A DNA stretch of 52,597 nucleotides from Desulfuromonas sp. TF (lineage in GTDB: Bacteria > Desulfobacterota > Desulfuromonadia > Desulfuromonadales > ATBO01). The notes under the pieces are model-generated. The model was not told where the DNA came from. It searched no databases and worked only from the letters and a program-made list of their open reading frames with translations. The position numbers and the translations under genes were made by a program. Positions 24,624 through 32,657 of this stretch are shown here, piece after piece; position 1 is the first letter of the stretch; each line of letters begins with the position of its first letter. The stretch spans positions 93,214 through 145,810 of the forward strand of contig NZ_KI421416.1 of NCBI RefSeq assembly GCF_000472285.1, given 5' to 3'.

Positions 24624-24678
24624 GCCGCGGAAATCCGCGGCAGGCAGCAGTAAAGCCGCGGCGACCCCGCGGTTTTTT
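24624..24678 (+). promoter_or_regulatory. Attenuator with competing CCGCGG hairpins and terminator
   Basis: Four CCGCGG-bearing segments: A 24624-24630, B 24635-24641, C 24655-24661, D 24667-24672. A pairs with B (7 bp, loop AAAT); C pairs with D and is followed by TTTTTT (24673-24678), an intrinsic terminator. B is also exactly complementary to C (7 bp), which would form an antiterminator and block C:D. The mutually exclusive pairings are what an attenuator needs. Where a stalled or finished ribosome would sit relative to A needs a folding model, so the direction of control is not proven. Confidence 0.75.
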
Positions 24679-24783
24679 CATTTGAAGTCAATTATCAGCC
24701 ACAGGATGCCTCAGCTTTCAAGGTGAAACCTGGGAGAACGCCACGGCCGATTATCGAGACCAGTTTACAAGACGAGGTTCAAA

Positions 24784-25749
24784 ATGCGCATTCTTTCCGG
24801 CATCCAGCCTTCCGGCTCCCTGCACCTGGGGAACTACTTCGGCATGATGAAAAAAATGATCGACTACCAGGAGAACGAGGATCTCTTCTGCTTCATCGCC
24901 AACTACCATGCCATGACTTCCCTCCTGGACGGCAAGTCCCTGGCGAGAGGGACGATCGAGGCGGCGGCGAACTTCCTGGCCCTGGGACTTGATCCGGAGA
25001 AGAGCACTTTCTGGGTGCAGTCCGACCTTCCCGAAGTGCAGGAACTGACCTGGTTCCTCTCCAATTTCACTCCGATGGGACTGCTTGAACGCTGCCACAG
25101 CTACAAGGACAAGGTCGCCCGGGGGATCGCCGCCAATCATGGCCTCTTCGCCTATCCCGTCCTGATGACCGCCGACATCCTGATGTTCCAGAGTGAAAAA
25201 GTGCCGGTCGGCAAGGATCAGAAACAGCACCTGGAGGTGGCCCGAGACATCGCCATCAAGGTGAACAACACCCACGGAGGGCTGTTCACTGTCCCTGAGC
25301 CGGAAATCGACGAGGAAGTGGCGACCGTCCCCGGTCTGGATGGGCAGAAAATGAGCAAGAGCTACGGCAACACCATCGACCTTTTCCTTGAGGAGAAGGC
25401 GCTGCGCAAGCAGGTGATGCGCATCGTTACCGATCCGACCCCGGTGGAAGACCCCAAGGACCCGGACAAGTGCAACGTCTTCCAGATCTACCGGCTGTTT
25501 CTGGACAAGGAGCGGGAGAACGCCATGCGCCAGCGCTATCTGGCCGGCGGCTTGGGGTACGGGGAGGTGAAGCAGGAACTGTTCGAAACGGTGCGGGACT
25601 TCTTCGCTCCCTATGCCGAGCGTCGCAGGGAACTGCTGGCCGACCCCGACGGCATCCGCGCCATATTGGCCCGGGGCGCCGAAAAGGCACGTTACACGGC
25701 AAATAAGACGATGCGCAAGGTCCGCAAAAAGGCGGGGCTTGCGTATTAG
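24784..25749 (+). CDS. trpS: Tryptophanyl-tRNA synthetase
   Basis: Class I aminoacyl-tRNA synthetase that charges tRNA-Trp, 321 residues, the usual bacterial length. The HIGH-type motif is PSGSLHLGNYFG at residues 8-19 and the KMSKS loop is QKMSKSYGN; other conserved parts are ISNYHAM-like FIANYHAM, PVLMTADIL and VGKDQKQHLEVARD. ATG 24784 has GAGG upstream. It is preceded by a Trp leader peptide and attenuator, so its expression is probably set by tRNA-Trp charging. Confidence 0.97.
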   Translation: MRILSGIQPSGSLHLGNYFGMMKKMIDYQENEDLFCFIANYHAMTSLLDGKSLARGTIEAAANFLALGLDPEKSTFWVQSDLPEVQELTWFLSNFTPMGLLERCHSYKDKVARGIAANHGLFAYPVLMTADILMFQSEKVPVGKDQKQHLEVARDIAIKVNNTHGGLFTVPEPEIDEEVATVPGLDGQKMSKSYGNTIDLFLEEKALRKQVMRIVTDPTPVEDPKDPDKCNVFQIYRLFLDKERENAMRQRYLAGGLGYGEVKQELFETVRDFFAPYAERRRELLADPDGIRAILARGAEKARYTANKTMRKVRKKAGLAY

Positions 25750-25809
25750 CTTCTCTTTCCAGGTTTACAGTTTTGCTTCCCCCCCGATGCTCTGGCATAC
25801 TCTAGTCAA

Positions 25810-25874
25810 CAGGCATCAGATATCAGGTGTCAGGTTTAAAACCTGAAGCCTGACTCCTGACTCCTGAAACCTGG
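25810..25874. repeat. TCAGG-ladder inverted repeat
   Basis: A 65-base intergenic stretch in which a 7-base unit (TCAGGTG, TCAGGTT) is iterated and then inverted (AAACCTGAAGCC, TGACTCC, TGACTCC) around a TTTAAA centre. It can fold into a long imperfect hairpin and could act as a terminator-like structure after trpS. Confidence 0.6.
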
Positions 25875-25888
25875 AAGAGGGAGGATCT

Positions 25889-26074
25889 ATGAGCGTCTAC
25901 CGCAAATGGTTCTGCACCTGTACCGACAAACCCGTCGAACTGAGCTATGAGGAACTCCTCGAGGGGGAGGAAGGCGAGAAAGCCGAACCTTTTTGCAAGC
26001 GCTGCGGTGCGACTCCCTCATCCGATCCGAAACGGACGGTGATCTACCGGGACGTGGAAGACTGGGAGGACTGA
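25889..26074 (+). CDS. Small Cys-rich acidic protein, possible zinc ribbon
   Basis: A 61-residue acidic protein with a strong ribosome site (GGGAGGA). It holds CTC near residue 9 and CKRC near residue 36, a CxC...CxxC arrangement that could bind zinc or another metal. I do not recognise a named family. It is the first of a run of three very small genes between trpS and the TIGR02757 gene. Confidence 0.72.
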   Translation: MSVYRKWFCTCTDKPVELSYEELLEGEEGEKAEPFCKRCGATPSSDPKRTVIYRDVEDWED

Positions 26075-26083
26075 AAAAATAGT

Positions 26084-26316
26084 AAGGGGTGAGGAGTGAG
26101 GCGAAAGAGATCTCTCATTCACCCTGTCGGGTAAAGAGGATGAAAGCCATGGCAGGGCGCTTGCTCGCCTCGCGCATGGCGAACTGTATCCCCTCCAGGC
26201 GCCAGCCCTGGGAAACCCATTCGTTGAGGATCTTCTCCAGTTCTTCGTCAGTCACCAGGGACGTTTCGACCACCTTATAGCGAAGCATAAACTTTCCTCC
26301 TCACTCCTCACCCCTC
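26084..26316. repeat. 18-bp inverted repeats bracketing the DUF4177 gene
   Basis: AAGGGGTGAGGAGTGAGG at 26084-26101 is repeated inverted at 26299-26316 (17 of 18 matching), with an extra CCTCACTCCTCAC up to about 26325. The arms enclose the minus-strand DUF4177 gene almost exactly. Each arm is itself a 7-base ladder (GTGAGGA). Confidence 0.6.
26115..26288 (-). CDS. DUF4177 family small protein
   Basis: A 57-residue protein starting MLRYKVVETSLVTDEELEKI and containing NEWVSQGWRLEGIQFAMRE and AMAFILFTR, the compact DUF4177 pattern (strand, helix, GW turn, strands). GGAGG with a 7-base spacer precedes the ATG at 26288. Function unknown. It runs opposite to its neighbours and is bracketed by an inverted repeat. 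Confidence 0.8.
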   Translation of the reverse strand: MLRYKVVETSLVTDEELEKILNEWVSQGWRLEGIQFAMREASKRPAMAFILFTRQGE

Positions 26317-26337
26317 ACTCCTCACGAGGTTTTCACC

Positions 26338-26607
26338 ATGCCCATTGCCGGAAGTCCCAAAAAGCTTGCGCAGGATATTGCCGGAGGGTACATGATGCTC
26401 TCTCCTCCCATGCTGAAAGCCTACACTCCCGCAGACCTCAAGACGATACTGGCCAACCTTGGCATGGTCGCCCGGGAAATTCGCCAGGAGCAGGTCTCCC
26501 AGGAAGATGTCCTGGCGGTGAAAGCAAAGAACATGAAGCTCTCCCGCCTCAATCAGGCCGAAATTGTCGTCCGCGCCTATTGCAAAAAGAAGCGGATAGC
26601 GGTCTGA
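26338..26607 (+). CDS. Conserved-looking small helical protein of unknown function
   Basis: An 89-residue basic, helical protein (SPPMLKAYTPADLKTILANLGMVAREIRQEQ; end AYCKKKRIAV). GAGG lies upstream of the ATG at a normal distance. No family recognised. Codon use is like that of the neighbours, so I take it as real. It ends 1 base before the convergent TIGR02757 gene's stop. Confidence 0.65.
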   Translation: MPIAGSPKKLAQDIAGGYMMLSPPMLKAYTPADLKTILANLGMVAREIRQEQVSQEDVLAVKAKNMKLSRLNQAEIVVRAYCKKKRIAV

Positions 26608-26608
26608 G

Positions 26609-27484
26609 TCAGGTCCAAGGCCCCTCGTCCCTCACCACCACCCCGCACAACCCTGCCACGGCGCAGGGGATGCATGCTTCTCCTTGCCTTCCTGTACATC
26701 CTTCGCTGATTCCTAGATGCGACAGGGCGAAATCGTATCGCACCGGATCCTTCGGATCGAGATGGCGCAGCCTCTCTGTCACTTCGAGGGCCATTCGCCA
26801 GTCCGGGGTGCGCCGACGGGTCATTCCGAGGAGTCGGGAAATACGGGCTGTATGGGTATCCATCGGCATAATTAGCCGTGCCGGCGAAATACCGCGCCAC
26901 AACCCCAGGTCGACTCCGTCATCCGGTCGACACAGCCAGCGCAGGAGCATGCACAATCGCTTGCAGGCGCTTCCGCCGGCGGGACTGGGGAAAAGGTAGC
27001 GGACGGTTGCCTCCGGCGGCAGATCCCGGCGACCGTAAAAGGGAGAAACATCTATCGCCAGGGCTCTCCGGCAGAATGAAACAAGCGCCGGTCCCATATC
27101 GACGGCCGCCGGATCATCTCCCTCCAGAAAAAACCCTTCGATGCTCCCCGCCTCCTCCAGCATGCGGTGCAGCAGCCAGCTCAGACAGGCCAGATCCTGG
27201 CCGCTGTTGAAGCGATGCCTGAAGCCGTTCAACCGCCCGCCGTCCCTGAGGGGGTCGAAGCTTCGAACAAAAGCCGCGGGCCCTTCCGGCATGCGCCGGA
27301 AGAGATCCTCCAGATTATTGCGGATGATGGCCACCCGACCGTAGGCCAGTGAAGCGCTGAAGAACGCCGCTATCTCTCGATCCGCGGGATCCGGGAAACG
27401 GCGGGGAAAGGAGAGGGGATCATTGGCCAGAAAAGCGGAGGAGCGGGTGGCGAGAACCTGCTCCAGTATTTCCTTTAGATTCAT
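26609..27484 (-). CDS. TIGR02757 (DUF2400) family protein
   Basis: A 291-residue protein of the TIGR02757/DUF2400 family, distantly related to helix-hairpin-helix DNA glycosylases. Family features: DPLSFPRRFPDPADREIAAFFSASLAYGRV near the N-terminus, LIMPMDTHTARISRLLGMTRRRT in the middle, and a C-terminal Cys cluster (CTGRQGEACIPCAVAGLC) like the iron-sulfur loop of EndoIII-type enzymes. Function is not established; nucleic-acid binding is inferred. Confidence 0.88.
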   Translation of the reverse strand: MNLKEILEQVLATRSSAFLANDPLSFPRRFPDPADREIAAFFSASLAYGRVAIIRNNLEDLFRRMPEGPAAFVRSFDPLRDGGRLNGFRHRFNSGQDLACLSWLLHRMLEEAGSIEGFFLEGDDPAAVDMGPALVSFCRRALAIDVSPFYGRRDLPPEATVRYLFPSPAGGSACKRLCMLLRWLCRPDDGVDLGLWRGISPARLIMPMDTHTARISRLLGMTRRRTPDWRMALEVTERLRHLDPKDPVRYDFALSHLGISEGCTGRQGEACIPCAVAGLCGVVVRDEGPWT

Positions 27485-27704
27485 GCCTTCAACCTACCAT
27501 ACAGTGTGAACGAGCGCCAAATCTTTGATCGCTGATCCTTTGGAAAAGCATTAATTTCCAGATCGGGAAGGTTTTACCCGATAAGTTAAAACACCTTTTT
27601 AAACACACGATCAGTTATTTTTTACCGAACCGAAATCGCAATAAATATCATATACTTTATCAATTTTCACCCTGCAAAACTAAAGTATTAATAAAAGTTT
27701 TTAG

Positions 27705-27734
27705 TTGACATGATATTAGAACATCGTATCATGT
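27705..27734 (+). promoter_or_regulatory. Promoter with overlapping palindromic operator for the acetate permease operon
   Basis: TTGACA (27705-27710), 16 bases, TATCAT (27727-27732). The palindrome ACATGATA (27708-27715) ... TATCATGT (27727-27734) overlaps both promoter boxes, a typical repressor site. The gap 27485-27989 is AT-rich up to here, and then holds an untranslated leader of about 250 bases before the DUF485 gene; I see no known riboswitch in it. Confidence 0.65.
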
Positions 27735-27989
27735 GCTCGAAAACCGGAACCAACATAAGGCATAAATTACCACGCAAGCATCGGCGCGGACCCCGACGGA
27801 CAAAAAAGGAGTTGAAAAGGGGATTTCCGATCCTTCCCTCGAGGAGCGGCGATCTCATGGCGAGAGGAGGTGAAGTGATCCATTTCCCCGTCTGCAGCCG
27901 AGCCGGGATGCAGCTCATGGATGCAACGCATGCATTCACTTTTATATTTTGGGAAATCCGAATTTTCTGGAGAGAGAAGGAGTGACAAA

Positions 27990-28256
27990 ATGGGACACGG
28001 ACCCGCAGTAAAACTTGGGAAGGACAACGCTTCCGCTTATAAGACCAGACTCGGCATCTGGTGCTTCTTTGCCTACACGGCGGTCTATTTCAGCTTCGTG
28101 GCGGTCAACACTATCAAGCCCTCCTTCATGCAGAAGGTCGTGATGGGGCAGACGGTGGCCGTCGTTTTCGGCTTCGGACTGATCATTCTGGCCCTCGTCA
28201 TGGCCGTGGTCTACAACCATTTCTGCACTGCGGCTGAAACCCGCATGAACAGGTAA
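27990..28256 (+). CDS. DUF485 family membrane protein, partner of ActP
   Basis: An 88-residue membrane protein with two helices (IWCFFAYTAVYFSFVAVNTI and QTVAVVFGFGLIILALVMAVVYNHF) typical of DUF485/YjcH, always found directly before acetate/monocarboxylate symporters. GAAGGAGTG is the ribosome site. Twelve bases separate it from actP. Confidence 0.93.
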   Translation: MGHGPAVKLGKDNASAYKTRLGIWCFFAYTAVYFSFVAVNTIKPSFMQKVVMGQTVAVVFGFGLIILALVMAVVYNHFCTAAETRMNR

Positions 28257-28268
28257 GGAGGGAAGATC

Positions 28269-30203
28269 ATGGTCTATACTCAGTCGCCCCTGGCCATCGG
28301 CCTTTTCATCAGTTTCGTCCTGTTCGTTCTGGGGCTCTCATTCTACCTGGCCCGCCGTACCACCTCCGCCGCGGGATATTATGCCGCGGGCGGCAATATC
28401 CACTGGTTCACCAACGGCATCGCTTTTGCCGGCGACTACCTGTCAGCCGCCTCTTTTCTGGGCATCTGCGGCATGATCGCCACCGCCGGCTATGACGGGT
28501 GGATGTACTCCATCGGTTATCTGGCCGGCTGGATCGTCGCCCTCTTCCTGGTCGCTGAGCCGATGAAGCGCCTCGGCAAATACACCTTCACCGATGCCCT
28601 CGATTCTAAATTCAACTCCAAGGCGATCCAGCTCACCGCGGCGATCTCGACCCTGCTGGTTTCGGTTTTCTACCTGATTCCACAGATGGTCGGAGCCGGC
28701 GTACTGGTCCAGCCGCTTCTCGGCCTGCCGCACTGGGTCGGCGTATGCATCGTCGGCATCGTCGTGACGATCATCGTCGCCACCGCCGGGATGGCCTCCA
28801 CCACCTATGTCCAGTTCTTCAAGGGCGCCCTGCTGCTGATCATGTCCACAATCGTCGTCGCCTCGGTGCTGGCGCGGGGCCTGTCCACCACCCCGGCGGA
28901 CAACAACGGCAATCCCTATCATGACTTCAAGACCCTGCACGCCACCAGCTCGATGGAAATCTCCGAGCCCGGCTACGCCGTCATCGAGGGGAAGGATTCC
29001 GCCTTCGGGGAGGCAGGCTTCGTCAAGCTTGCGAAGGACGGACAGCAGACGGTCTGGCATGTACAGGAAGATCCACAGGGCGGCTATCTCCTGGAGGAGA
29101 CCCTCTTCACCGCCGAACTGCCGAGCGGCGCCAAACTCTACAACGGCGCCGAAAAGGAAGATGGCAAATTCTTCCCCGTCGGTCACATCAAGGAACTCCG
29201 CATCGATGGCCAGGAAGTGGCCCAGACCGGACCGGTAGGCCCCTTCGCCTACCTCTCCGCCCTCAAGGACAGCACCATTGTGCTGTGGGGCAAGAAGTAC
29301 ATCATGGACGGCGAAACCAAGTATACCGTCTACTATCAGAAGCCGACCCCCGGCGCCCGCGTGCTGCGTCCCGGCCTGAAATTCAAGGTCGACAACGCCA
29401 CCGGCACCGAGAAGTTCAACTTCATCTCTCTGATGGTGGCTCTTTTCTGCGGCACCGCGGCGCTGCCGCACATCCTGATCCGCTACTATACCGTCCCGAG
29501 TCAGGCCGCCGCCCGCAAATCGACCATCGTCGCCATCGCCGCCATCGGCTTCTTCTATGTTCTGACTCTGTTCCTCGGCATGGGAGCGATGACCAGCGGC
29601 GTCATCAACATGACCGACAACAACATGAGCGCGCCGCTGCTGGCTCTTTCCTTCGGCGTCGTCCTCTTTGCCGTCATCTCGTCGCTGGCCTTCGCAACGG
29701 TCCTGGGCACCGTCTCCGGCCTGATCGTCGCCGCCTCCGGGGCGGTCGCCCACGACCTGATGGACAATTTCCTGGGGATGAAAATGAGCGACACCGGCAA
29801 GGTGCGCGCCGGCAAGATCGTCGCCATCGCCGTCGGTGCCATCGCCATCTACCTGGGGATCGTCTTCGAGGGGATGAACGTCTCCTTCCTCGTCGGCTGG
29901 GCCTTTGCGGTGGCGGCTTCTGCCAACCTGCCGGCGATCCTGATGCTTCTCTTCTGGAAAAAGACGACCGCCCAGGGGATTGCCGCCTCCATTCTGACCG
30001 GCCTGGTTTCGTCCCTGGGGCTGATCCTGATCTCCCCGGACATGTGGGTGCGCTACGGACTGCTCCCCTCGGACGCCCCGATCTCTTTCAACAGCCCCGG
30101 CCTGATTTCCATCCCCCTGAGCTTCATCGCCCTGGTGGTGGTCAGCCTGATAACCCAGAAGTCGGCGGTGCCCGACATCGCGGTCGAGGGAGCGGAAGCC
30201 TGA
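28269..30203 (+). CDS. actP: Cation/acetate symporter (SSS family) with large soluble insert
   Basis: Sodium:solute symporter of 644 residues, about 95 longer than E. coli ActP. The N-terminal part is standard (RRTTSAAGYYAAGGNIHWFTNGIAFAGDYLSAASFLG), and the second half resumes at LPHILIRYYTVPSQAAARKS. Between them, residues about 205-382 form a soluble, mostly beta-rich insert (GYAVIEGKDSAFGEAGFVKL; VGHIKELRIDGQEV) with no hydrophobic helix. It imports acetate and similar acids driven by a cation gradient, fitting an acetate-oxidising metabolism. Operon with DUF485; followed by a hairpin at 30238. Confidence 0.9.
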   Translation: MVYTQSPLAIGLFISFVLFVLGLSFYLARRTTSAAGYYAAGGNIHWFTNGIAFAGDYLSAASFLGICGMIATAGYDGWMYSIGYLAGWIVALFLVAEPMKRLGKYTFTDALDSKFNSKAIQLTAAISTLLVSVFYLIPQMVGAGVLVQPLLGLPHWVGVCIVGIVVTIIVATAGMASTTYVQFFKGALLLIMSTIVVASVLARGLSTTPADNNGNPYHDFKTLHATSSMEISEPGYAVIEGKDSAFGEAGFVKLAKDGQQTVWHVQEDPQGGYLLEETLFTAELPSGAKLYNGAEKEDGKFFPVGHIKELRIDGQEVAQTGPVGPFAYLSALKDSTIVLWGKKYIMDGETKYTVYYQKPTPGARVLRPGLKFKVDNATGTEKFNFISLMVALFCGTAALPHILIRYYTVPSQAAARKSTIVAIAAIGFFYVLTLFLGMGAMTSGVINMTDNNMSAPLLALSFGVVLFAVISSLAFATVLGTVSGLIVAASGAVAHDLMDNFLGMKMSDTGKVRAGKIVAIAVGAIAIYLGIVFEGMNVSFLVGWAFAVAASANLPAILMLLFWKKTTAQGIAASILTGLVSSLGLILISPDMWVRYGLLPSDAPISFNSPGLISIPLSFIALVVVSLITQKSAVPDIAVEGAEA

Positions 30204-30237
30204 TTTTCTTGAATACGATCGAGATCTGCCATACCAT

Positions 30238-30267
30238 GGGGCCGCCTCCGGGCGGCCCCGATTCTTT
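30238..30267 (+). terminator. Probable terminator after actP
   Basis: GGGGCCGCC (30238-30246), loop TCCG, GGCGGCCCC (30251-30259), followed by GATTCTTTT. Nine-bp GC stem with an imperfect T-tract. Confidence 0.6.
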
Positions 30268-30282
30268 TCCAAGGTTTTGCCG

Positions 30283-30900
30283 ATGAAACGTTTTCGCTTT
30301 ACCCTCCTGGCGGTCTGTCTGCTCCTGCTCTACCTGGGGTGGAACGACGTCTCACTCTACCTGCGCAACCCTTCCCCCCTGACCATCGAAATTTCCGAAC
30401 TGGAGCGAAGCGGCGCTCCCCGGGAATGGTTGCATCTCACGGACGGGATCCAGGATCTTGAAGAAGCTATCAGCACCTCGGGCAGCGTCGATATCGACGC
30501 CCTTCTTATCCCCCTCAAAAGTTCCACTCGGGAAGATAATGTCCGCGTCCTCTTGGAAACCCGTCACCCTGGCCTCATGGAGCATTTCAAGGCTTATCAC
30601 TTCAAGCAGGATTCGGCCTTCGCCAAGGAGAAATATCTTCGCGAGCATGCTGCGGACTTCCACTCCGCCCGGGATGTCACCGGCATGATAGTCGGCGGCC
30701 TGGTCGCCAGCGGGAACCGCGACAAGCTGATGCAGTTGGCCAAGGATGTCGGAATGGATGCGGCCGATGACGTCATCTTCATCAGCGAGGGGAAGGAGCC
30801 GTCCCGCTACCGCGGCTTCTTTTTTCTGGCCGTCGGGCTGCTCGGTCTGGTCAAGGTGCTGCTGAGGTGGAAGCCGAAACAACCGGCGGCGCAGGGATGA
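30283..30900 (+). CDS. Membrane protein of unknown function
   Basis: A 205-residue protein with a hydrophobic helix at each end (FTLLAVCLLLLYLGW; RGFFFLAVGLLGLVKVLLRW) and a soluble middle that should face the periplasm. AAGG precedes the ATG at 30283; a TTG six bases upstream is less likely. No family recognised; the helix pair resembles small membrane-anchored sensors. It follows the acetate permease and ends at a strong terminator. Confidence 0.8.
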   Translation: MKRFRFTLLAVCLLLLYLGWNDVSLYLRNPSPLTIEISELERSGAPREWLHLTDGIQDLEEAISTSGSVDIDALLIPLKSSTREDNVRVLLETRHPGLMEHFKAYHFKQDSAFAKEKYLREHAADFHSARDVTGMIVGGLVASGNRDKLMQLAKDVGMDAADDVIFISEGKEPSRYRGFFFLAVGLLGLVKVLLRWKPKQPAAQG

Positions 30901-30940
30901 AAAAAAAGAAGGCGGAGCCGGGGCTCGCCTTCTTTTTTTT
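30901..30940 (+). terminator. Strong intrinsic terminator
   Basis: AAAAAAAGAAGGCG-type arm pairs with CGCCTTCTTTTTTTT around GAGCC/GGCTC; A-run before and 8 T after, so it can serve both strands. Confidence 0.9.
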
Positions 30941-30978
30941 GCACAACGGTGAATAGAATTTCTTTTTATAAGCAGGTC

Positions 30979-31116
30979 TCACGCGAAGCCGCGAAGACGC
31001 GAAGTAGGATCAATCCGTAAGGACTTGCCGCTTGGCATGTCCACCTTACATTCAATATTATTCAATATCTTCTTTTTTTTGTTTTCTTTCTTCGCGTTCT
31101 TCACGGCTTCGCGTGA
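30979..31116. repeat. Inverted-repeat cassette of CGCGAAG iterations (copy 2)
   Basis: TCACGCGAAGCCGCGAAGAC at 30979 begins a 26-base left arm; the right arm at 31090-31116 is its reverse complement with one substitution and one extra base. The interior is AT-rich with TTCAATAT repeated. Length (138 bp) and ladder design match the cassette at 4973-5100. No gene lies in 30941-31143. Confidence 0.65.
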
Positions 31117-31143
31117 AATATATGTTTTTCGTTTTTCAATCGA

Positions 31144-32532
31144 TCAGAACCGGGCGTTGCCCGGCGTCCGGGGGAAGGGAATGACGTCGCGGATGTTCTC
31201 CATCCCGGTGACGTACATCAGGAAACGCTCGAAGCCGAGACCGAATCCGGCATGGGGACAGCTTCCCCATCGCCGGGTATCGAGATACCACCACAGGCTC
31301 TCGGGCGCAATCCCCATCTCTCTCATCCGTGCAGTCAACACATCGTGGCGCTCCTCGCGCTGACTGCCGCCGATGATCTCGCCGACCCTGGGAACCAGAA
31401 GATCCATAGCCGCAACCGTCCGCTCATCCTCGTTGAGACGCATATAGAAAGCCTTGATCCCCGCCGGATAATCGGTGACGAAGACCGGCCCCCGGAGCAC
31501 CTTCTCGGTAAGATAGCGTTCATGCTCCGATTGAAGGTCGAGACCCCACTCCACGGGGAATTCGAATTGCTCTCCCGAATTCTGCAGAATCCTCACCGCT
31601 TCCGTGTAGGTTACGGTTTTGAACTCGGCGCCGGCCAGCGATTCAAGCTTCGCGATCAGCCCCTTTTCGATGCGCTCGTTGAAAAAGGCGAGGTCCTCCG
31701 CGCAGTTCTCCAGGGCGTACGTCACGAGATACCGCAGAAAATCCTCGGCCAGCCGGCAATCCTCCGCGAGATCGGCAAAGGCCATCTCAGGCTCGATCAT
31801 CCAGAATTCAGCGGCATGTCGGCTGGTATTGGAGTTCTCCGCCCTGAAGGTCGGACCGAAGGTATATATGTCTGAAAAAGCCGCGGCAAACAGTTCTCCC
31901 TGCAACTGACCGCTGACGGTGAGTCCCGTCTTCTCTGCAAAGAAATCCTGTTTCCAGTCGATCCGGCCGTCCGCCAGGGGAGGCCTCTCGGCAGCGAGGG
32001 TGGTCACCCGGAACATCTCCCCTGCCCCTTCGCAGTCGTTGGCTGTGATGATCGGGGTCTGGACATACAGGAACCCGCGTTCATGGAAGAACCGGTGCAC
32101 GGCATATGAAAGAACGCCGCGCATCCGAAAGACGGCGCTGAAAGTGTTTGATCTCGGCCTGAGGTGGGCAATGGTGCGCAGGTATTCGAAGGAGTGACGC
32201 TTTTTCTGGAGTGGGTATTCCGCATCTGAATCGCCGAGGATTTGGATCTCCCGGGCCTGGACTTCCCATCGCTGCCCGGACGCCGGTGATTCCACCAGCG
32301 TTCCCCTCACCGCCAGGCAGCCGCCCGTCCCCACCCCCGAGACTTCTTCGAAGCCCGGCATATCCGGTGACAGTACGATCTGAATGGAGGCGAAGCAGGA
32401 GCCGTCGTTCAGGGCGATGAAGGTGACTTCCTTGCCGCGCCGCACCGTGCGCACCCACCCCTTCACGGAGATGGTCTCCTGGCCGCAGACTGCGCCCAGC
32501 GCATCCTTTATCCGGGTTCTATCGAGCTTCAT
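31144..32532 (-). CDS. asnS: Asparaginyl-tRNA synthetase
   Basis: Class IIb synthetase charging tRNA-Asn, 462 residues. The N-terminal OB-fold anticodon domain (VSVKGWVRTVRR-like) is followed by the class II core: motif 2 FRAENSNTSRHAAEFWMIEPEMAF and motif 3 GFGLGFERFLMYVTGMENIRDVIPFPRTPG. The WKQDFFAEKTGLTVSGQLQ segment is AsnRS-specific rather than AspRS-like. ATG 32532 matches the family start; an ATG at 32547 is possible, neither has a good ribosome site. Confidence 0.95.
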   Translation of the reverse strand: MKLDRTRIKDALGAVCGQETISVKGWVRTVRRGKEVTFIALNDGSCFASIQIVLSPDMPGFEEVSGVGTGGCLAVRGTLVESPASGQRWEVQAREIQILGDSDAEYPLQKKRHSFEYLRTIAHLRPRSNTFSAVFRMRGVLSYAVHRFFHERGFLYVQTPIITANDCEGAGEMFRVTTLAAERPPLADGRIDWKQDFFAEKTGLTVSGQLQGELFAAAFSDIYTFGPTFRAENSNTSRHAAEFWMIEPEMAFADLAEDCRLAEDFLRYLVTYALENCAEDLAFFNERIEKGLIAKLESLAGAEFKTVTYTEAVRILQNSGEQFEFPVEWGLDLQSEHERYLTEKVLRGPVFVTDYPAGIKAFYMRLNEDERTVAAMDLLVPRVGEIIGGSQREERHDVLTARMREMGIAPESLWWYLDTRRWGSCPHAGFGLGFERFLMYVTGMENIRDVIPFPRTPGNARF

Positions 32533-32657
32533 ACTGCTAACTTTCATGCTTTTTTTACAAAAAAAAAGAAGACACACATCCTCTTTTTCCGTCTGAGTCG
32601 CACCGGGCGCAAGACTCGACGAATAAAATTCCGCTCAAATCTGAATCGCTCCCCTGC

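Noticed and set aside
24461-24685. Open frame across the trpS attenuator
   Set aside because: It runs through the terminator stem and U-tract; the Trp leader in another frame explains the region.
25810-26325. CRISPR-like array from the repeated TCAGG and GTGAGG units
   Set aside because: Units are only 7 bases, without spacers, and inverted rather than direct; no cas genes.
27710-27985. Open frame in the leader of the acetate permease operon
   Set aside because: Begins at the promoter itself, has a random-looking basic composition and no ribosome site.
28443-30272. Long antisense open frame (about 600 codons) opposite actP
   Set aside because: Gly/Asp/His-rich mirror translation of a GC-rich membrane-protein gene; the sense strand has clear homology.
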